Source: Carallia brachiata
Taxonomy: Eukaryota; Streptophyta; Magnoliopsida; Malpighiales; Rhizophoraceae
NCBI GenBank assembly: GCA_021464245.1
Contig: JADCRB010000068.1
Coordinates: forward strand, 251,427 to 315,426
Direction of reading: 5' to 3'
Length of the DNA: 64,000 nt
Shown here: piece by piece, positions 58,710-64,000 of the stretch
Layout of the letters: each line of letters starts with the position of its first letter
Numbering within the stretch: the stretch's first letter is position 1
Notes under the pieces: model-generated
Told to the model about the DNA's origin: nothing
The model's input: the letters and a program-made list of their open reading frames with translations, nothing else
The model's database searches: none
Program-made: the position numbers and the translations under genes

Positions 58710-59330
58710 ATGGAACCAGTTGCAGAACCTCAAGACAAGGGAGAAGAAAGGTCACCCCGCACAAGGTGGCAACCGACCATGGCACAACTGCAAATTTTGG
58801 AGGAAGTCTTCCACAACAATGGAGGTATTATTCCTAATGCATCTCAAATTTACCAACTTGTCTCACGATTGCGCCCGCTCGGGGCAATCGAAGGAAAAAA
58901 TGTGTTTATTGGTTCCAGAATCGGAGAAGCAGAAAAACCAGCACTGAGAACTGCTTCTTCCAAAGAACAGTCTGTCGTTCCGATAGTAAATCCCACTGGT
59001 ACAGCTTCGCCCTCAAATGAAGCAGGTCCGAGTTCTTCCACTGCAATGGTCTCTCCACGGTATGTTCATCAAAGCCGTAGCCCATGGGAAAATGCATGCT
59101 GGTCCTGGTGGTCTTACGGAGTCAGCCAAGGGTTCATCCCTCCTAGATACTTAAGTCTAGGAGGAATTTTTCTAGCAGAAAGGAGTTATTCCGGTGAAAC
59201 TTTGCCTCTCTTTCCAGAATATTCCGACAGCATCAACCAGCTGGAAAGCGACGTCGACGTCGACGTCCACATCATCGGCCCACCAGACGAGGTCGAGCTT
59301 GACTTGGAATTGCACCTCGGGCCCCGCTAG
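58710..59330 (+). pseudogene. WUSCHEL-type homeobox (WOX) ORF captured in a retrotransposon
   Basis: 206 codons from ATG 58710 to TAG 59328-59330. Residues 17 to about 66 read RTRWQPTMAQLQILEEVF... and IEGKNVF, the WOX homeodomain up to the start of helix 3. The helix-3 signature YWFQNRRSRK follows in the neighbouring frame (58907-58936), because one T is missing and one base is gained soon after. The main frame then continues to a WUS-box TLPLFP (59199-59216), an acidic stretch, and an EAR-like ELDLELHL (59295-59318) near the C-terminus. HD, WUS-box and EAR in this order define the WUS/modern WOX clade: nuclear repressors controlling stem cells. No intron is apparent, as expected for mRNA capture. 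The gap-free N-terminal domain and intact motifs argue for a real gene copy. The scrambled helix 3 probably abolishes DNA binding unless it is an assembly error. Confidence 0.85.
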
Positions 59331-59798
59331 GACGGCCGACAAGATAAGGTGCAACGACTTTGGCAGCACAGAGGGATGAGACGCTGCAATCATCCTAATC
59401 TTTCTTTGGATGCGGCGACGTACAGGGAAGTTCCAACTACTCTCCTTACGTCGAAGCAGACTTGGAAATCATCACTACAGTCAGTCTCTCTGTGTGCCGG
59501 TCTTGAAGTTCCAAGGTCCTGGGCCTTCCTCTTGGGGAGGTTCAAGTTCTTTGCCTACCGGATCATCCTCACCAGAGCTTTGGAACTTCAAATAACCTTT
59601 GCCAGCCTTTGCGAGCCATGGAAGCTCGAACGCACCTGGAGCCAAGACTTCAATTTTTATATTGGCTGGGCTGCTAACTTCCTCAAGATCATATCGGTTT
59701 CCATTGCGATCCAACAACAGTTGTATTAGTCGGAGATAGAAGATTTCAACATTCAATGTTCGTCAGAACATCTCAAGTTTCAACCTGGACTTCAAAAA
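59331..59798 (+). other. Tail between the homeobox ORF and the broken element end
   Basis: 59331 to about 59720 is not recognised and may be 3' UTR of the captured gene. It contains an inverted repeat (TTGAAGTTCCAAGG near 59503 and CTTTGGAACTTCAA near 59577). 59722-59795 matches the retrotransposon tail at 20898-20975. The junction with host repeat lies in an A-run at 59793-59800. Confidence 0.55.
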
Positions 59799-60475
59799 AA
59801 GTAATTGCGTTCGAATTTAGAAAAGACAAACAGATAACAAAAAGAAAAGGAAAAGAAAAAGAAGAAATGAAAGGCTATCACACTCACAACTTTCCACTAA
59901 AAAAAAATCTTCTTACTTATAAAAGTCCGCCTTTAATTATTAGCCCTTTATTTTTCACTTTTAAAAAAAAAAAAATTGTGTGGCTTTAAACTTTCGAAAA
60001 AGAGATAAGGTCCATAAAATCATAATTTCTCTCGCAACTCCTCAACTATTCCTGATAGTACTATCCTACCAAGCAACATTTTCTGGGGTTCTAATATCTC
60101 GCATTCTAACCGCATTATGTGCGCAATTCCCATCTCCCTGTAAGCTCAATCATTTTCACAACTATGTTCACAATGAAGGGCGATGATATATTTACCATTT
60201 TACGTATCATTTCTATGGCCCAACACCTAAGATGCACGGACACGAAAATTAAACACAGATAGAACACGACATGATTACAGAGACACGAAAATTCTAAAAA
60301 AAATTAAGACACAAAAACAGGCTAAACACGATTATAAAATATATTAAATATTATCTAGGTATGTATGTAATTTAAATTTTTTTTGTACATATAGTGCTTA
60401 ATGATAATTATTACATTATTTTATGATGTAACTTGTATTTTATTTATAATTCTTTTAAAAAATATTATATGTTTT

Positions 60476-60518
<43 letters not shown>

Positions 60519-61022
60519 TATGTATGTGTGTGTATATATATATAATAAAATATTTAGGTAAATAATATATAAGTGTATAAAATATACTAATTAAAATATC
60601 AAATACATATAAAAGTATTTGATATGTATATTAAAATATTTGATACGTGAATTAGAAGTGTTTGACATACGTGTCCAAATTTTTTTTTTATTTGATACGT
60701 TTCGAAATATCCGACATATGTCTAACAACAATCAGATAAATATTATTTCTAACAAATATTTCTAACACAGCTACATATTATTTTAAAAGTTTTTATGCTT
60801 CCTAGCCCAACAGATTACACGGCCACCACATAACGTGTCTTTGCCCAGCACATCCGCCACTACTAGCACGGCCGCCACAAGTGAAATTAGCAATGTGGGC
60901 AGCAGTGAGTTTGATCATGAAAGCCATGAGTGGCTCGAAGTCAATTGAAGATGCTGGAGAAGGATCTTGCCGATGTCACCAAAGGCGTCAGTAGAGTCAG
61001 CGATGTAAAGGAAGATGACAGC
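59799..61022 (+). pseudogene. NLR 5' fragment F7, interrupted by a MITE
   Basis: Begins within the last promoter module (GTAATTGCGTTCGAATTTAG), then TATA region, uORF frame from 59980 (GTG instead of ATG), main ATG about 60164, MITE 60227-60804, coding part 60805-61022 with the CTC-GAAG deletion shared with F2 and F5. Confidence 0.85.
60227..60804 (+). mobile_element. Mutator-type MITE (M6)
   Basis: Same position and ends as M1. TSD GCCCAACAC on the left, GCCCAACAG on the right. Long TA microsatellite inside. Confidence 0.85.
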
Positions 61023-62170
61023 TTTAATTAATCTGAAATGCCGCATATTTAGAAAGTAATGAGTTTAAGATAAACTGCCTTAAAAAAAAATTCTATAGTA
61101 TTAATCCTATATTCTTGAGTCTTATTATTATATTAATCAACTGAATTATGTACTCTTATATGACTCATGACCGAATAAATTTCATAGTTATAAGTTTTGT
61201 CAATAGAGTACTAAATAATTGATTTGTTTGTAGAAAGAAGATATTATTTAAAAATATTAATATTAATTTTAATTAAAATATCAACTAAAATATTAAATTT
61301 TAAAATATTTAATTTTAAAATATATATTAGTGTTTATTTTAATATATTATTTTAAAATACTAATTAAAAATATTTTATAGTATTAATGGTTGCTTCTCCA
61401 TCCGTGTTGATTAATAGTGCTTCGTGCCTGTCTTTTCCATCAATGTGGATGACCTGTCCTGTCCCCCCCTCCAAAAAGGAAAATGAAAAGAATAGGACAA
61501 AGGAAGTTCTATTATGGAAAATAATTGCGTTTGAATTTAGAAAAAACAAATAGATAACAAGAAGGGAAAAAGAAATAAAAGAAATGAATATTGATTATTC
61601 TTAATTAGTGTCCTAAAATTTATTATTTGGGTTAATATTTTGATTAAAATTAATATTAATATTTTTAAAATAAAATTGATAATTTTTTTAACACATGATA
61701 TTTTATATTTTTAAATCAATTTTATTTAAAAAATATTAATTTTAATTTTAATTAAAATACCAACTAAAATATTAGATTTTAAAATATTTAATTTTAATAT
61801 ATATATTAATGTTTATTTTAAAAATATTATCTTAAAATACTAATTAAGAATATTTTAAAATATTAATGGTCGCTTTTCCATCCATGTCGATTGATAAGTG
61901 CTTGGTGTGTGTCTTTTACATCAATGTGGATGACCTCTCCCCCCAAAACAGGAAAATGAAAAGAATCGGACAAAGGAAGTTCTATCGTGGAAAGTAATTG
62001 CGTTCGAATTTGGAAAAGACAAACAGATAACAAAAAAAGAAAAGAAAAAGAAAAAGAAGAAATGAAAGGCTATCACACTGACAGCTTTCCACTAAAAAAA
62101 AATCTTCTTACTTATAAAAGTCCCCCTTTAATTATTAGCCCTTTATTTTTCACTTTTTTTTTAAAAAAAA
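61023..62170 (+). repeat. Short D remnant and promoter-module array 8
   Basis: Same structure as 15209-16344 and 48973-50120. Conserved blocks at 61388 and 61868. Confidence 0.75.
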
Positions 62171-62176
62171 AATTGT

Positions 62177-62660
62177 ATGGCTTTAGACTTTCGAAAAAGA
62201 GATAAGGTCCATAAAATCATATTTTCTCTCGCAATTCCTCAACTATTCCTTATAGTACTATCCTACCAAGCAACATTTTCTGGGGTTCTAATATCTCCCA
62301 TTCTAACCACATTGTGTGCGCAATTCCTATCTCCCTGTAAGCTCTATCCTTTTCACAACTATGTTCACAATGAAGGGCGATGATATGTGCACCATTTTAC
62401 GCACCATTTCCATGGCCTAACGCTTAAGATGCACGGACACGGACAGGAAATACAGATAGGACACGATATGGTTATAGAGACACAAAAATTTTAAAAAAAA
62501 TTAAGATACGGGCACACAGCGTAGACATGATTATAAAATATATTAAATATTATTTAGGTATGTATGTAATTTATACTTTTTTTGTACATATAGTGCATAA
62601 TAATAATTATTATATTATTTTATGATGTAACTTGTATTTTATTTATAATTTTTTAAAAAA

Positions 62661-62700
<40 letters not shown>

Positions 62701-63215
62701 GTATGTGTGTGTATATATATAAATAATAAAATTATTAAGCAAATAATATATATGTCTATATAATATCCTAATTAAAATATCAAATACATATAAAAGTGTC
62801 TGACACATATATTATAAATATTCGACATTTGAGTTATAAGTGTTTGATACACGTGTTCGAATTTTTTTTTTTTTTTTTTTTGTTAAACATGTTTCGAAAT
62901 ATTCGACACATGTTTGGAAGTTGTCAGACAAATATCGCTTCTAATACACATGTCTGACATAGACCAACATTATTTTAAAAGTTTTTGTGCTTCGTAGCCC
63001 AACACATTACACGGCTGCCACATAATGTGTCTTTGCCCAGCACATCCGCCGCTGCTAGCACGGCCGCCACAAGTGAAAATTAGCAATGTGGGCAGCAGTG
63101 ACTTTGATCATGAAGCCATGGGTGGCTCCGAAGTCAATTGAAGATGCTGGAGAAGGATCTTGCCGATGTCACCAAAGGCTTTAGTAGCGTCAGCGATGTA
63201 AAGGAAGATGACAGC
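62177..63215 (+). pseudogene. NLR 5' fragment F8, interrupted by a MITE
   Basis: uORF 62177-62383, main ATG about 62361, MITE 62424-62996, coding part to 63215 with its own small indels (GTGAAAATTAGC, GATCATGAAGCC). Same subtype as F3. Confidence 0.85.
62424..62996 (+). mobile_element. Mutator-type MITE (M7)
   Basis: Same position as M1. The left TSD has decayed to GCCTAACGC and the right is GCCCAACAC. Confidence 0.8.
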
Positions 63216-63602
63216 TTTAATTAACCTTAAATAAAATGACGTATATTTAGAAAGTAATGAGTTTAAAATAAATTACCTTAAAAAAAATTCTCTAGTATTA
63301 ATCTTATAGTCTTGAGTCTTACTATTATATTAGTCAACTTAATTATATATTCTTATATGACTGATGACCTTATGAGTTTTGTTAGTAGAGTACTAAATAA
63401 TTGATTTGTTTGTAGAAAGAAGATATTCTGTTCTTTTTCACTTTTTATTTATAAAATACTTTTCATAATGTTGTTAATAATAACAATTTTTTATAAATAT
63501 AAGACTTAATCCGTTATTTTATTTCTACGTTAATAGGGTAAGTTATCTTTCTCAATGCTTAAATTAGTAATAGCATCGAACTTATAAACTAGTATAACCA
63601 GT
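63216..63602 (+). repeat. Block D, copy D8
   Basis: Matches 17386-17782 and ends with the same CCAGT before the LTR. Confidence 0.8.
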
Positions 63603-64000
63603 TGTAAACATATAAAAAAAAAGGAAAAGTCAAAAGTAAAAAAAAAAAGTTAATAGTCGGCTTATTTTTTTCGCAAGCGTGCTTTCACACAAGAAAGGAA
63701 CGTTATTCCTTTCGCACACATGTTTTCACATAGAAAGGGACTTTATTCCTTTTGCAATCGTGCTTTCACACGGAAAAGGATTTTATTCCTTTCGCACGCA
63801 TGTTTTCACACAGAAAGGGACTTTATTCCTTTTGCATGCATATTTTCACATAGGAAAGGAAACTATATAAATAGACATCCCTCAAGCCTTTCAATCCATC
63901 CTAGGCAAAGCAAAAATCTCATCTTCTAAAATTTTGCATCTCTTCCTTTCTCTCTCTAAATACTTTGGGTGTATACTCTCTAACTACTATTAAGTTAGAT
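63603..64000 (+). mobile_element. Start of a second gag-only LTR element (5' LTR, cut by the window)
   Basis: Aligns by eye with 17783-18180, including the roughly 40-bp U3 tandem repeats, and sits at the identical D position after CCAGT. It is therefore a duplicate of the same insertion. It continues beyond the window. Confidence 0.88.

Larger units (their letters stand above)
50717..59798 (+). mobile_element. Tat-type Ty3/gypsy retrotransposon carrying a WUS-like homeobox ORF, 3' LTR missing
   Basis: 5' LTR, leader, gag, protease, RT, RNase H, a second (archaeal-type) RNase H, integrase, long A-tract, CCAAA-rich repeat, homeobox ORF, then a tail (59720-59795) matching the pre-polypurine-tract tail of the gag-only element (20898-20975). 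It ends without PPT, 3' LTR or TSD and joins an earlier part of the NLR repeat unit. Dual RNase H before integrase is characteristic of the Tat lineage. Multiple frameshifts make it non-autonomous. Confidence 0.88.

Overview
This is nuclear DNA of a flowering plant, almost certainly a eudicot and possibly woody. The evidence is very low GC, plant-type LTR retrotransposons, Tourist- and Mutator-like MITEs and a plant NLR-type resistance gene family. I see no bacterial operon, rRNA, tRNA or CRISPR array. The host gene content is one diverging NLR-like gene present as two full-length copies, NLR1 (1-1848, 5' end outside the window) and NLR2 (25499-27439, three single-base deletions), plus eight truncated copies of its 5' end (F1-F8). 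Everything else is transposons, tandem repeats and segmentally duplicated non-coding DNA.

Layout. 1-4.1 kb: NLR1 and its 3' flank, interrupted by a degenerate Copia-type element. 4.1-6.8 kb: LINE tail, AT-rich DNA, and a short ORF that may be viral or retroelement derived. 6.8-9.2 kb: nested DNA transposons. 9.2-17.8 kb: 5' fragments F1-F3, each followed by a shared non-coding block (called D here) and preceded by arrays of a roughly 460-bp promoter-plus-hairpin module. 17.8-21.9 kb: a gag-only LTR retrotransposon with intact 5-bp target-site duplication (TSD). 21.9-25.3 kb: the rest of D and a promoter array leading into NLR2. 28.5-34.1 kb: gene-poor DNA and a dead Ty1/copia on the minus strand. 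34.1-64 kb: a second, longer version of the same series (D, promoter array, F4 with the same nested transposons, D with the same solo LTR, F5, F6, F7, F8, then the start of the same gag-only element). A Tat-type Ty3/gypsy element (50.7-59.8 kb) sits in F6.

How it fits together. All eight fragments point the same way. The seven whose end is visible lose NLR homology at the same codon, so one rearranged 5' fragment was amplified in tandem (about 2.2 kb unit) and then as an 11-kb block. A Mutator-like MITE in the NLR N-terminus and the LTR insertions at identical positions in both blocks give a relative chronology.

The most striking object is inside the Tat-type gypsy element. Between integrase and the missing 3' LTR it carries an ORF (58710-59330) with a WUSCHEL-type homeodomain, a WUS-box (TLPLFP) and a C-terminal EAR-like motif (LELHL), preceded by a TATA-like motif. 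This looks like capture of a stem-cell transcription factor mRNA by a retrotransposon. Two compensating indels scramble the DNA-recognition helix.

All homology calls are by eye; no database search was run. Boundaries of degenerate repeats are approximate unless a TSD is given.
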